This document shows, one piece after another, positions 1 through 9,775 of a DNA stretch of 34,224 bases. This stretch comes from Chloroflexota bacterium. GTDB lineage: Bacteria; Chloroflexota; UBA11872; VXOZ01. The notes beneath the pieces are model-generated. The model was not told where the DNA came from. It did not search any database and saw only the letters and a list, made by a program, of their open reading frames with translations. The stretch covers positions 1-34,224 of the forward strand of contig JAPPLM010000070.1 of NCBI GenBank assembly GCA_028874195.1, written 5' to 3'. Position numbers and translations under genes: made by a program. Within the stretch, counting starts at the first letter, position 1. Every line of letters begins with the position of its first letter.

Positions 1-249
1 TGGCAACACCTTAGCAAAGTGTTGCACTTCGTTTGTGAGTCTAGGGAATCCATCCGCCGGATGCGGGGCGCGCCATCCCAAGAGCGGGGGACAAGCCCCC
101 GCGCTACGGTTCAGATTCCGCTAAAGCCACGTATAGCCCAGCACTAATCGCACGATGTGAATGCCATGTAAGGATGTGTCAAACAGGTACCCATTGTGCG
201 TTTTTGTCAGTTGCACCAACGATTGCATGGTCAACGCCCCGCGCATGAC
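1..249. other. Left-edge intergenic stretch
   Basis: No reading frame here looks like a gene. A short perfect inverted repeat (GCAACAC, 9-nt loop, GTGTTGC) lies at 3-25, and a GC-rich dispersed hairpin repeat lies at 84-109. The window edge may cut a gene just to the left. Confidence 0.5.
84..109. repeat. GC-rich dispersed hairpin repeat, copy 1
   Basis: The core GCGGGGGACAAGCCCCCGC is a perfect 7-bp stem around a 5-nt loop, followed by GCTACGG. The same 26 nt recur exactly at 3788-3813. A related unit with a different stem but the same trailing GCTACC lies at 13175-13200. Exact duplication in two unrelated spacers marks it as a REP-like dispersed element rather than a gene-specific terminator. 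Confidence 0.8.
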
Positions 250-486
250 CTAAGAGAAACTCACCGCCTGGTCTTTGAGACAATAGAGAGCCGGTCGATC
301 ATTGATCTGCACAAACAGCTCAGTATTGCCGCCTGGATTGCCAACACGGTGTTTTGGCAGGAAGTTTCCCGCCCAATGAATTCCTAATGCGGTATTCACA
401 TCATTTGGGCTGAACGGCTCCTGAAGTTTGCCCTGCAGCACCGCTTCCCGAATGTGCTTAATGGTCTTTCCTTCCCGTTTGCTCAT
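250..486 (-). CDS. Conserved hypothetical protein, 78 aa, winged-helix-like
   Basis: I do not recognise a named family. The protein begins MSKREGKTIKHIREAVLQG and is mixed alpha/beta, with a central FSPNDVNTALGI helix-turn-like stretch followed by FLPKHRVGNPGG and a strand ending in LFVQINDRPALYCL. This helix-turn-helix then beta-wing order resembles a small winged-helix DNA-binding protein, which is inference only. An upstream start at 564 is open, but the ATG at 486 has an AAAGG Shine-Dalgarno 5 nt upstream and begins where the composition becomes protein-like. It is transcribed towards the window edge, alone, downstream of the groEL terminator. Alternative: a regulator or a small restriction-associated protein. 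Confidence 0.6.
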   Translation of the reverse strand: MSKREGKTIKHIREAVLQGKLQEPFSPNDVNTALGIHWAGNFLPKHRVGNPGGNTELFVQINDRPALYCLKDQAVSFS

Positions 487-680
487 CACTGCCTTTCCCA
501 ATCGGTATAGAATCTTGTGAGGGACTGCCACTTGAACGGGCGGCTTTGGCAGCAGTCTCATCAAGGCCTACTGCACGGCATCCAATCCAAGAGACCCTTC
601 CTGCTCTTCGATGAAACTTCCCCGATAGTGCGCGCATTTCTAAGGAAATGTCAACAGGCGCAGGAAAACTCAAGAAAAAC

Positions 681-713
681 AAGAGGGGCTCCCCTAATTG
701 GGGAGCCCCTCTT
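681..713 (-). terminator. Rho-independent terminator of groEL
   Basis: A perfect 14-bp stem, AAGAGGGGCTCCCC with its complement, closes a 5-nt loop (TAATT). On the minus strand it starts 28 nt after the groEL stop codon and is followed by GTTTTTCTTGAG, a T-rich tail. Stem strength, tail and position make this a convincing intrinsic terminator and show that groEL is not co-transcribed with the 78-aa gene downstream. Confidence 0.9.
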
Positions 714-740
714 AATTCTCGCTATTGAGAACTGGCTGCC

Positions 741-2372
<1,632 letters not shown>

Positions 2373-2410
2373 TGGCGTAGTTCTCTCCTTCTTGCCTATT
2401 ACACCAATTT

Positions 2411-2434
2411 ACACCGCGGACATTGGAGCGGTGT
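2411..2434 (-). promoter_or_regulatory. Hairpin at the predicted 5' end of the groEL mRNA
   Basis: ACACCGC and GCGGTGT form a perfect 7-bp inverted repeat around a 10-nt loop. The predicted transcription start (about 2435, from the -10 box at 2442-2447) lies at the edge of this stem, so the groEL leader would begin with a stem-loop. Such structures can stabilise mRNA or act as start-site operators; which applies here is inference. Confidence 0.5.
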
Positions 2435-2441
2435 TCCTCTC

Positions 2442-2471
2442 ATTATAGATTCTCACTCGACTTGCAGTCAA
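2442..2471 (-). promoter_or_regulatory. Sigma-70-type promoter of groEL
   Basis: On the minus strand TTGACT (2466-2471) is followed after 18 nt by a perfect TATAAT (2442-2447), about 70 nt before the groEL start codon. Both hexamers are close to the housekeeping consensus. No heat-shock sigma-factor-type promoter was recognised. Confidence 0.8.
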
Positions 2472-2476
2472 GTCGA
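2457..2476. promoter_or_regulatory. Inverted repeat over the groEL -35 box, candidate operator
   Basis: TCGACTTG and CAAGTCGA form perfect 8-bp arms around a 4-nt centre (CAGT). The repeat covers the whole -35 hexamer, so a protein bound here would block RNA polymerase. It is not a CIRCE element, the HrcA site usual for groEL (TTAGCACTC-N9-GAGTGCTAA). The symmetry and position are directly visible; the operator role is inferred. Confidence 0.5.
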
Positions 2477-2732
2477 ATACTGTAGATAAAACGTGCATTT
2501 GCGTAGATTCACAGTTGTTCTCTGTGATTTCTTAGCATGCGCGTGTACTTGCGCCATACAATTGTGTATTTTCAGGGATTACTTGGGTGACGGGCGTGTT
2601 CGCGATAGTGCGGGCAGTCGCAGGTGTTGCAGGCGGCACTAACCGCAAACACGGTATCATTCACCAATCAAGTATGTACCGCATGAGTAGAACTGCCGGC
2701 CGTAAGTGCCGTCGGAGAGAGGCGAAGCCCAC

Positions 2733-3623
2733 ATGTCGCTGCGACTTACGCTGCTTGGGACCGGTACGCCAACCCCTTCACTGGAACGGGCAGGCTGCAG
2801 CTTCTTGGTGGAACAGGGTGACGCCAGAATCCTGTTCGACTGCGGACCGGCGACGGTGCGGCGTCTCTTAGCGGTAGCTGTTTCGCCAACACAGATCACC
2901 CATCTCTTCCTGACTCATTTACATTACGACCACTGTATGGACTACAGCTATCTTGTGCTTACACGGTGGGACCAAGGTGCGGGGCAGATACCGGACCTCC
3001 AGGTCTATGGTCCCGGCGGCACGGCGCGTATGACTCATCTGCTATTTGGTGAAGAAGGGGCCTTTCAGGCCGATTTGGCGGGGCGTACGCTTCACCCAGG
3101 CAGCCACTTGATCTACGAGCATCGCGGCGGCACGCTGCCGCGTCAACGCCCCGCGCCGCAGGTGCAAGAATTGCGTGCCGGCACAGAAGTCGCAGGAGAG
3201 GGTTGGCAGGTAAAGGTGGCTGAGATGGTGCACTGCCAGCCGTATTTGCAGTCAGTGGCATATCGGTTTGATGGACCTGAAGGCAGCATCGTCGTCACAG
3301 GCGACACAGCGCCTAACCCGCAACTGGTGGAGTTGGCCCGGGGTGCGAATGTGCTCTTGCACATGTGCCACTTCCTTAACGATGTGGAAACGGACCCGCG
3401 TCTCACATCATCATGCTCGGGTCACCTTGACGCCGCGCGCACGGCTGCCGCTGCGGACGTTGAAAAGCTGGTATTGATCCACCTGACCGAGCAAATCACC
3501 CGCCCCGGTATCCGGGAGCGCATGGTGGCCGAAGCGGCCGCTGCTTTCGACGGCACGGTCATATTGGGTGAAGATCTCATGGAGATCCCTTTGTCTCCTA
3601 TCCGACCGGAGCCGATACTATAG
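2733..3623 (+). CDS. MBL-fold metallohydrolase, RNase Z/arylsulfatase-like
   Basis: This is a cytosolic metallo-beta-lactamase-fold hydrolase of 296 aa. It opens with LTLLGTGTPTPS, typical of the RNase Z/AtsA/PhnP branch. The metal motif is THLHYDHCMD (His62, His64, Asp66, His67), with further ligands likely in VVTGDTAPN (Asp), HMCHF and LIHLTEQ. It is close to RNase Z in length, but I see no clear tRNA-binding flexible arm, so the substrate (tRNA 3' trailer, phosphodiester or lactone) stays open. The frame is open back to a GTG at 2706, but the ATG at 2733 follows GGAGAGAGG and starts the conserved strand. It is a single gene divergent from groEL. Confidence 0.9.
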   Translation: MSLRLTLLGTGTPTPSLERAGCSFLVEQGDARILFDCGPATVRRLLAVAVSPTQITHLFLTHLHYDHCMDYSYLVLTRWDQGAGQIPDLQVYGPGGTARMTHLLFGEEGAFQADLAGRTLHPGSHLIYEHRGGTLPRQRPAPQVQELRAGTEVAGEGWQVKVAEMVHCQPYLQSVAYRFDGPEGSIVVTGDTAPNPQLVELARGANVLLHMCHFLNDVETDPRLTSSCSGHLDAARTAAAADVEKLVLIHLTEQITRPGIRERMVAEAAAAFDGTVILGEDLMEIPLSPIRPEPIL

Positions 3624-3787
3624 TGGTGCGATGGCCGCTGCAGTGCTGACTTTGTGATGCTGCGACACTAGCGCGGGAGTAGCGCAAAAAAGATCGGGCG
3701 CGTGTGAGCCTGGAGTATGGCTGGAGCAAGGCGTCGCATGACCGGTGAGGTAATGAGTGGCGCCCAGAATCCGCGCTTTGTGCGGAA

Positions 3788-3813
3788 GCGGGGGACAAGC
3801 CCCCGCGCTACGG
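3788..3813. repeat. GC-rich dispersed hairpin repeat, copy 2
   Basis: This is an exact 26-nt copy of 84-109, with core GCGGGGGACAAGCCCCCGC and trailing GCTACGG. It lies about 85 nt before the amine-oxidase gene. The orientation is the same as copy 1. Confidence 0.8.
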
Positions 3814-3896
3814 CTTGTTGACGAAGCTCGATCGTTCCCTGGCAAGAAACACTGAGCGAGTCTAGGCGCTTAGAGCGAGTAAAGGAAGCCAAGGCT

Positions 3897-5036
3897 ATGA
3901 AGGCTGAGCACTTTGACACTATCGTGGTAGGCGTAGGCGGCATGGGGAGTGCTGCCGTCCACCACTTGGCACGGCGCGGCGAGCGCGTGCTCGGACTAGA
4001 GCACTTTGATATTCCCCACGACATGGGATCGTCGCATGGGGTCACGCGCGTCATTCGGCTCACGTATTTCGAGCACCCTTCGTATGTGCCGCTGCTGGCG
4101 CGGGCCTATGCGCTCTGGCGCGAATTGGAACAAGATGCTGGCGAGCAGTTGCTCTACATAACGGGCTCGATTGACGCGGGCGCACCGGATTCATTCGTTG
4201 TCAAGGGTTCCATAGAGTCTTGCGCGGAGCACGATCTCACACACGATGTGCTTTCGAGTGCGGAACTAACGCAGCAGTTCCCTGGGTTCGCTCTTCCACC
4301 TGAGATGATGGGGGTGTGGCAGCCGGATGGAGGCTTTCTCGTACCGGAAAGGTGCATAGTGCACCACGTGTGGCAGGCCCAGGCGGCAGGGGCCGAGGTG
4401 CGGGCCCGCGAGCCCGTGCTGGATTGGCAGGCTAAGCGAGATAGCGTTACCGTGCGCACCACGCGGGCCACATATGCCGCCGACCGGCTGGTTTTCACCG
4501 CCGGGGCCTGGAGCCAGTCCCTGCTACCGACGCTGGGCGGAAATGCTGTCCCGGAGCGCCAAGTGATGGGGTGGTTTCAACCGGCGCAACCCGAACTCTT
4601 CGCGGTTGAGCGCTTTCCGGTCTTCAACTGCCTCGTGCCGGAAGGACACTACTACGGCTTTCCCATTCATGGTATTCCAGGCTTCAAGATTGGGAAGTAC
4701 CACCACCTTCAGCAACAGACTACAGCGGAAAGTGTAGACCGCGAATGTCATCGCGAGGATGAAGAGGCGCTGCGCGCTTGTACACAACGGTATCTAACGG
4801 GCGGCATGGGCGCCACGTTGGCGCTAAAGACCTGCATGTTTACCAACACGCCGGACGGCCACTTCATCATGGATCACCATCCGGAACATGGGAACGTGGT
4901 CATAGCCGCCGGCTTTTCGGGCCACGGTTTTAAGTTCTGCAGCGTGGTGGGGGAGATACTGGCCGACTTGGCGCTAGGCGGCAAGACTCGGCACGATATT
5001 GGGATGTTTGGACTTGGCCGGTTTGGTGCTCAATAG
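3897..5036 (+). CDS. Monomeric sarcosine oxidase / N-methyltryptophan oxidase family FAD amine oxidase
   Basis: This flavoprotein of the DAO/MSOX family oxidatively demethylates or deaminates an N-methyl amino acid or similar secondary amine, giving aldehyde and hydrogen peroxide. Its 379 aa match the family length. The N-terminus carries the FAD Rossmann motif VGVGGMGSAA (11-20) with Glu35 at the end of the second strand, followed by GSSHGVTRVIR (44-54). KTCMFTNTPDG (311-321) contains Cys313, at the position of the covalent 8-alpha-S-cysteinyl-FAD bond. GFSGHGFKF closes the FAD site. GGAAG sits 8 nt before the ATG. No sarcosine oxidase subunits or glycine-betaine genes are adjacent, so the substrate is uncertain; SolA-type N-methyltryptophan oxidase is equally possible. 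Confidence 0.9.
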   Translation: MKAEHFDTIVVGVGGMGSAAVHHLARRGERVLGLEHFDIPHDMGSSHGVTRVIRLTYFEHPSYVPLLARAYALWRELEQDAGEQLLYITGSIDAGAPDSFVVKGSIESCAEHDLTHDVLSSAELTQQFPGFALPPEMMGVWQPDGGFLVPERCIVHHVWQAQAAGAEVRAREPVLDWQAKRDSVTVRTTRATYAADRLVFTAGAWSQSLLPTLGGNAVPERQVMGWFQPAQPELFAVERFPVFNCLVPEGHYYGFPIHGIPGFKIGKYHHLQQQTTAESVDRECHREDEEALRACTQRYLTGGMGATLALKTCMFTNTPDGHFIMDHHPEHGNVVIAAGFSGHGFKFCSVVGEILADLALGGKTRHDIGMFGLGRFGAQ

Positions 5037-5078
5037 GCCCGTCGGGCGGGAGCAACCGATCACCGCGTTTTGCTGATG

Positions 5079-5133
5079 CGTCCGTTCATGGTTCGACCAG
5101 GGCATTTCGATGCCCACTCACCACGAACGGACG
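5079..5133. repeat. Long palindromic dispersed repeat between convergent genes
   Basis: Outer arms CGTCCGTTC (5079-5087) and GAACGGACG (5125-5133) pair perfectly. Inside, TGGT/ACCA can pair, and GGGCAT-TTCG-ATGCCC (5100-5115) forms a 6-bp hairpin with a UUCG tetraloop. The arms resemble the 'CCGTTCATGG...CCACGAACGG' repeats common in environmental genomes. It sits between the convergent amine-oxidase and enolase-superfamily genes and could end transcription from both sides, although no T-tract is visible. Confidence 0.7.
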
Positions 5134-5183
5134 GTCCACCACGAATTGATGTATTGACGATGCCCCGGCCCCCTCGACGGTTG

Positions 5184-6374
5184 CTATTGCGGCCCATACT
5201 GCGCCACTACGGCTTCGTCGACTTCTATCCCCAGGCCGGGTCGCTGTGGAATCAAGACTGTCCCGTCATCCTCCAACGTGAAGGGTTCGCGCAGCAAAGT
5301 GTCGCGTAAGGGGTTGGGATTACGGTCGAACTCCAGCATTGGCTCATTGAGGGCCGGCAGCGGATTCGCTGAATGAGGACTCGGCGGCAGCGAGGCGATG
5401 AAATGCAGCGCGGCGGCCAGCGCGATGCCGGATCCCCAAACATGGGGATAGACCTGCACGCCGAAAGTTTGCGCTAGCGTGGCAATCTTGACGGTTTCAG
5501 AGATGCCGCCGGTGCCGCAGATGTCCGGCTGGGCGATGTCGATGCACCCTTCGAGCATGAGGTCGCGGAAGGAAAACCGCGTGTGCTCGCATTCGCCGCC
5601 GGCAATGGCGAGATCGAGGGTCTCGGCTACCTGGCGGTACCCTCTGCGGTCTTCGGGAATTACCGGTTCTTCAAACCATAGAGTATCTTCCTCTTCCAAA
5701 CCGCGGCCGACGGCAATGGCAATGTGCGGCGGATAGGCGTGATTGGCGTCCACCATGTAGGGGAAGCGTTCGCCGCTGGGTGCGCAGGCATCCAAAGCCC
5801 GCCGCGCTGCCTTCACGCGGGCGAGGTCTTCAGCCACGGACAGCAGCCCGACTTTGATCTTCAACGCGCGAAAGCCGGTGGCTACGTGTCTCTCAACCTC
5901 CGCTGCCAGCGCGCCGGTGTCCGCCCATTTCTCCGGCCCGCCCTTGTAGTAGCCTCCTGTGGCATACGCCTTAACCCTGTCGCGATAGGCGCCGCCCAAG
6001 AGCGCATGAATAGGTTGCTGCAGCGCTTGTCCCGCGATGTCCCAACAGGCGATGTCGACACCGCTGATCGCCTCAACGGCCGTGCCCTGCCGTCCCCAGT
6101 CGCGGATGTGGGCGTAGAGTTTTTCCCAGATGACATCCACGTGCAGCGGATTCATCCCCGTTATTCTGGGCGTCAGGACGTGGTCGATCATGGCGGCTAC
6201 CGGCTCCGGCGCTCCCCACAGCCCCGCCTCACCCCAGCCTACGAGACCGCTGTCCGTCTCGATGCGGACGAGGCAACTGCTGCGCTCGGAAAAAGACTCT
6301 TGCGAGGCGTAAAACTCTTCCTGCTCGGCCAACGGGCTTTTTAGCACGTAGCTTTGGACGTCGACGACTTTCAT
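5184..6374 (-). CDS. Mandelate racemase/muconate lactonizing enzyme family (enolase superfamily) acid-sugar dehydratase
   Basis: Enolase-superfamily enzymes abstract a proton alpha to a carboxylate and usually dehydrate or epimerise a sugar acid in the cytosol. This 396-aa protein has the capping domain (1-125) and TIM barrel. Visible catalytic features are the KxK motif LKIKVG (Lys172, Lys174), metal ligands Asp209 (DANHAY), Glu235 (FEEP) and Glu261 (GGECE), and His311 (YPHVWGSG), the set found in MR-subgroup dehydratases. An open frame extends 30 nt upstream, but ATG 6374 has GAGGAAG 7 nt before it and starts MKVVDVQSYVL, the family's normal N-terminus. No transporter or kinase neighbour indicates the substrate; galactonate-dehydratase-like is only the nearest label. 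Confidence 0.9.
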   Translation of the reverse strand: MKVVDVQSYVLKSPLAEQEEFYASQESFSERSSCLVRIETDSGLVGWGEAGLWGAPEPVAAMIDHVLTPRITGMNPLHVDVIWEKLYAHIRDWGRQGTAVEAISGVDIACWDIAGQALQQPIHALLGGAYRDRVKAYATGGYYKGGPEKWADTGALAAEVERHVATGFRALKIKVGLLSVAEDLARVKAARRALDACAPSGERFPYMVDANHAYPPHIAIAVGRGLEEEDTLWFEEPVIPEDRRGYRQVAETLDLAIAGGECEHTRFSFRDLMLEGCIDIAQPDICGTGGISETVKIATLAQTFGVQVYPHVWGSGIALAAALHFIASLPPSPHSANPLPALNEPMLEFDRNPNPLRDTLLREPFTLEDDGTVLIPQRPGLGIEVDEAVVAQYGPQ

Positions 6375-6413
6375 GGATGGGCTTCCTCGTGTTGCTTGCG
6401 GCAATCCTGTCCC

Positions 6414-6419
6414 ATTATA
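6414..6419 (-). promoter_or_regulatory. Possible -10 box of the enolase-superfamily gene
   Basis: A perfect TATAAT lies on the minus strand 40 nt before the start codon of the gene ending at 5184. The matching -35 position reads CCAAGG, which is poor, so an activator or a weak promoter would be expected. The call rests on one hexamer. Confidence 0.35.
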
Positions 6420-6607
6420 CCGAGATTCATTGCAATCCTTGGGTCCTGGCTTGCGTAGCCACTGCCCGAAACTGCGCTGCTAGACGAGGTGCGGGCCGGT
6501 TGCACGGCGCGGTGGGATGCAGATACGGCGCTCTGCTGCCAACCCCGTGCAGTTGAAAGTAGACAACGGCCTGTGTGGACAAAGGGTAAGAGTGGGTCAC
6601 GAATTGT

Positions 6608-8095
6608 CTAACGTGACGAGAAATCGCTGTCAACGTGATTGCTGGCGCTCTCAGCGCGGCGGGAGATCGCGCCGATCAACCCGCTGAAAATCCATGCATG
6701 CAATGGATACAGGGTGTACCAGTAGGCCAAGCCGAATAGACCCTTTGGGATGAACGTAGCAGTTTGCTCCAAGGTGCTGGTGCCGTCCTCTGCATTTCGC
6801 ACTTCGTATTGGAGCCAGGCCCGACCGGGTAGCTTCATTTCGGCCCTCAATCGGAGTAGACGGTTCGGTTTCAGGTCTTCCACGCGCCAGAAGTCCAAGG
6901 CGTCGCCGACACGCAAGTAGTCGGGATGTCGTCTGCCCCTGCGCAGGCCGGCGCCGCCCAACATGCGGTCCAGCATGCCGCGCAGTCGCCACATCCAGTT
7001 GGCAAAGTACCACCCTCGCGCCCCGCCGATGCCGGTGAAGACACGAAAGACTTCTGCGGCCGGTGCCGCAACCATGCGGTGACGGCGCTCGATGATCACT
7101 CCCTCGTGGGATTCTAGGCGAGCCGCCGACTCCGGCTCCGACGTTGTGCCGGCGGCATCACTCCACGCCGTATCAATCCGTCCCTTCTCAAGGTCTCCGA
7201 TCACGCTGCCAATAGCAGTGGCGTAGTCTCGGGGCTCAATATGAGGGAAGAGTGAGCGAGCAAGCGTATTTGTCACGATGACGTCGTTGCGGAGCCCCTC
7301 GACGAGAGGTGCGGTGATGCCGGCAGGGATGGGGGTCACCCAGTGTACCCAGTAGGAGGACAGGAGGGGCGTGAGCACCGGCACCGGTATCAGCAAGCGG
7401 CGGAGGCCCCGTGCACGCGCGTAGCCGAGCATCAAGCCCTTATACGTAGTAATGTCACTCCCGCCAATCTCCACGATGGCGCCGCCACTCTCCGGGGCGT
7501 CCAGGGCCGAGAACAGGTACTCCAGCAAGTCGTCAACGGCAATCGGCTGGATGCGTGAGTATACCCACTTGGGGCAAATCATAATGGGCAGCCGCTCTGC
7601 CAGGTACCGGATCATCTCAAAAGAGATGCTGCCCGAGCCGACGACGACTGCGGCGCGGAATTCCGTGACGGGGACGCCACTCTCTCCCAGCGCACCTCCC
7701 GTCTCCTGGCGGGAGCGCAGGTGTGGGGAGAGATTGGCTTGCGGGTCACCCAAGCCCCCCAGGTAAATGATGCGATTCACGCCTGCCTTGCTTGCCGCTT
7801 GGCCGAAGGCACGGGCGGCTGTAATGTCGAGGTCGTGAAAGTTGGCGCCATGGGACATGCTGTGGATGAGGTAGTAGGCGATGCCTACCCCTTCGAGTGC
7901 TTGCGAAAGGGCGTCGGGGCAGAGGATGTCACCCGCCACGATTTCGACCCGGTCGGACCAGGGACGGGAGAGCGCCTTGGCCCGGCTGCGGACGAGCACG
8001 CGGACACGGCAATCCTCTTGAAGCAGGCGGGGTACCAGCCTGCCGCCGATGTACCCGGTGGCTCCGGTGACCAGAATTGTCTCAGTGCGGTCCAT
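6608..8095 (-). CDS. NAD(P)-binding SDR-type epimerase fused to a DUF2867 domain
   Basis: This 495-aa protein has an atypical short-chain dehydrogenase (NmrA/TMR-like) half: ILVTGATGYIGGRL (8-21), then VAGDIL and LIHSMSHG, with YLGGLGDP near residue 121. A C-terminal half of about 170 aa starts with HRMVAAPAAEVFRVF and is the DUF2867 (START/SRPBCC-like) domain usually fused to this SDR subgroup. The GxxGxxG motif supports NAD(P) binding, but the substrate is unknown; the family is often annotated only as 'SDR family oxidoreductase'. No strong Shine-Dalgarno precedes the ATG, so the start is less certain than the rest. It lies downstream of no operon partner and is transcribed alone. Confidence 0.88.
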   Translation of the reverse strand: MDRTETILVTGATGYIGGRLVPRLLQEDCRVRVLVRSRAKALSRPWSDRVEIVAGDILCPDALSQALEGVGIAYYLIHSMSHGANFHDLDITAARAFGQAASKAGVNRIIYLGGLGDPQANLSPHLRSRQETGGALGESGVPVTEFRAAVVVGSGSISFEMIRYLAERLPIMICPKWVYSRIQPIAVDDLLEYLFSALDAPESGGAIVEIGGSDITTYKGLMLGYARARGLRRLLIPVPVLTPLLSSYWVHWVTPIPAGITAPLVEGLRNDVIVTNTLARSLFPHIEPRDYATAIGSVIGDLEKGRIDTAWSDAAGTTSEPESAARLESHEGVIIERRHRMVAAPAAEVFRVFTGIGGARGWYFANWMWRLRGMLDRMLGGAGLRRGRRHPDYLRVGDALDFWRVEDLKPNRLLRLRAEMKLPGRAWLQYEVRNAEDGTSTLEQTATFIPKGLFGLAYWYTLYPLHAWIFSGLIGAISRRAESASNHVDSDFSSR

Positions 8096-8475
8096 TGGCT
8101 GGGAATGGCGAACTGCAAACGAACACTAGGGCCTTGAACTCACTATAGATAATTACAATGAGCAAAGGCTTAATAGCGTGGCGGATTTAAACGCATCGAT
8201 CGCTTACATTACAATACATGGCAGAGGTGCAGAGTGGCGCCGGGCGCAGAAGCGGGAGTCTGGACAAGCAGAGTGCGAAGAATGATGGCCTTCGGTGCAA
8301 GTGGGGTCAAACACTGCCCCCCGTCCGGCTTCATTGGCTTATGGGGACGATTCTTTGGGTAAATGTGATCTACCGTAAGCCCCCGATACGATTTCGACGA
8401 GGTCTAGACGTTTGTGCGCAAGCTGAATGAAGGCTGTCCCCAAGAGGGGGCAATCCATTGAGAAAGGCTACAACG
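8096..8475. other. Divergent intergenic region
   Basis: This stretch separates the divergent SDR and toroid-protein genes and must hold both promoters. Two AT-rich patches, around 8140-8165 and 8195-8220, contain TACAAT-like hexamers, but no hexamer pair with good spacing is convincing. No short gene, riboswitch or repeat was recognised. Confidence 0.4.
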
Positions 8476-9702
8476 ATGCGGGACCCACTTACCATTGCAC
8501 GTTCGATTGGCGACCGCTTTGTCGCCTGGCAGGGCACAATCGGGCGTCCCGACCCGGAGAAATGTCCCTTCGTCACGACTAGCAGCGACTTCGGCCCGAC
8601 GCACGCGCATTCGCCGCCGTACCTGGCTCAGGCCCTCTACCGGCTGTATGAGCGGACCAATGAAGTACGCTACAAAGAGGCGGCTGACCGCTACGCTGTT
8701 TTTTCATTCAGCTTCATGCGCGATCCCGTGCCGCCGGTGGCGGACCGGCAGCGCAATCTGCGGCTGAGCCAGCGGATGGAGCGGGACCCAACCAGCGTTG
8801 GCGATCCGCGGACCGTGAACAACCTCTTCAGCCGTTCCTGGATGCAGGGCGTCGGTCTATGGTGTTACGGGGAATTCTATTCACACAATCCTAACGAAAC
8901 TTGCTTCGATGCCCGGGCTGATTCGCTGTTTGATTACCTGCAGCAGCATCGCACCGATCGGGGTCATGCCTACAACATTGGCTACCCGCCTTCCGATAGC
9001 CAGGACCCGTCTGTTACCGATGGTGCATTCACCGACGATTTGCGATGGGTCGGTATGGGGTTGGTGCACTACTATGAGCGGACGCGCCGGGACGACGTGC
9101 TGGCGTCAGCGGTGCGGTTGGCCGATTACTACCTTCGTCGCCATGAACCGGGTTCGCCGGACGGGGCTTTCGTTGAGTCATTGGGCACGTGGTGCATGGG
9201 GCCTTGGCCCACGGAGATTGCCGCAGAGCACTTTCCCAGCGTGCGCATGGATGAGACCGGCTGGGGTTTCTCCGCGCGGGGCGCGGTGGAGTTTCTCACG
9301 CGGCTACACGGGTGGCTGCCGGACGGGCATCCACGTACAGCAGTGATGCGCGATCGCTGCACGCGCTCGGTTGAATGGCAGTTCTCTTGCCAGTTTCCCG
9401 ATGGCGCGGTCGGCATGCACACCCAGGACGATCACTGGCTGGGCATGACCGCGGCGGCACTCTTGGCCTACGATCACATTCGCGCGGTGGGCTGGGTGGA
9501 TGAGGCCTTTGCTGAGCGGCTGGGTCCCAAGGTGGCGCTGGCAAGCGAATGGCTGCTCGCCAACGCGACGGAAGAGTTTATCGACCAGGGCGGCTACCGT
9601 AAGATTACGGGCAGGACCACGCCGCACCCACCGGAAAACCTGGCATGGCTGCTTGGTTGGACGGTTGAAGCGCTGCTGCGGATTGAGGCTGAAGCACTCT
9701 GA
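8476..9702 (+). CDS. Alpha/alpha-toroid (six-hairpin glycosidase-like) protein
   Basis: I do not recognise an exact family. The 408-aa protein is rich in Trp, Tyr, Asp and His and has repeated amphipathic helices such as YLAQALYRLYERT, WVGMGLVHYYERT and AVRLADYYLRRH. With conserved-looking turns (TDDLRWVGMG, DETGWGFSARG), this is the pattern of (alpha/alpha)6-barrel glycosidases, epimerases and lyases (GH88/GH105/GH127 fold class). There is no signal peptide, so it would act in the cytosol. A TTG at 8458 opens the frame, but ATG 8476 follows AAAGG at 8 nt. Next to enolase-superfamily, ThuA and cupin genes it may process an oligosaccharide or uronide. Catalytic residues cannot be assigned with confidence. 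Confidence 0.8.
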   Translation: MRDPLTIARSIGDRFVAWQGTIGRPDPEKCPFVTTSSDFGPTHAHSPPYLAQALYRLYERTNEVRYKEAADRYAVFSFSFMRDPVPPVADRQRNLRLSQRMERDPTSVGDPRTVNNLFSRSWMQGVGLWCYGEFYSHNPNETCFDARADSLFDYLQQHRTDRGHAYNIGYPPSDSQDPSVTDGAFTDDLRWVGMGLVHYYERTRRDDVLASAVRLADYYLRRHEPGSPDGAFVESLGTWCMGPWPTEIAAEHFPSVRMDETGWGFSARGAVEFLTRLHGWLPDGHPRTAVMRDRCTRSVEWQFSCQFPDGAVGMHTQDDHWLGMTAAALLAYDHIRAVGWVDEAFAERLGPKVALASEWLLANATEEFIDQGGYRKITGRTTPHPPENLAWLLGWTVEALLRIEAEAL

Positions 9703-9775
9703 AGCGTGGAAGCGAGGTCTAAGAACAGGAGCCGATGGATGTCACGCTTACCGGATGGTGCCCTGCTCCGATCTG

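Noticed and set aside
2373-2500. CIRCE/HrcA operator upstream of groEL
   Set aside because: No TTAGCACTC-N9-GAGTGCTAA-like sequence is present; the palindrome found has different arms and a 4-nt centre.
5724-6344. 206-codon plus-strand frame
   Set aside because: It is antisense to the enolase-superfamily gene, whose catalytic residues are all recognised on the other strand.
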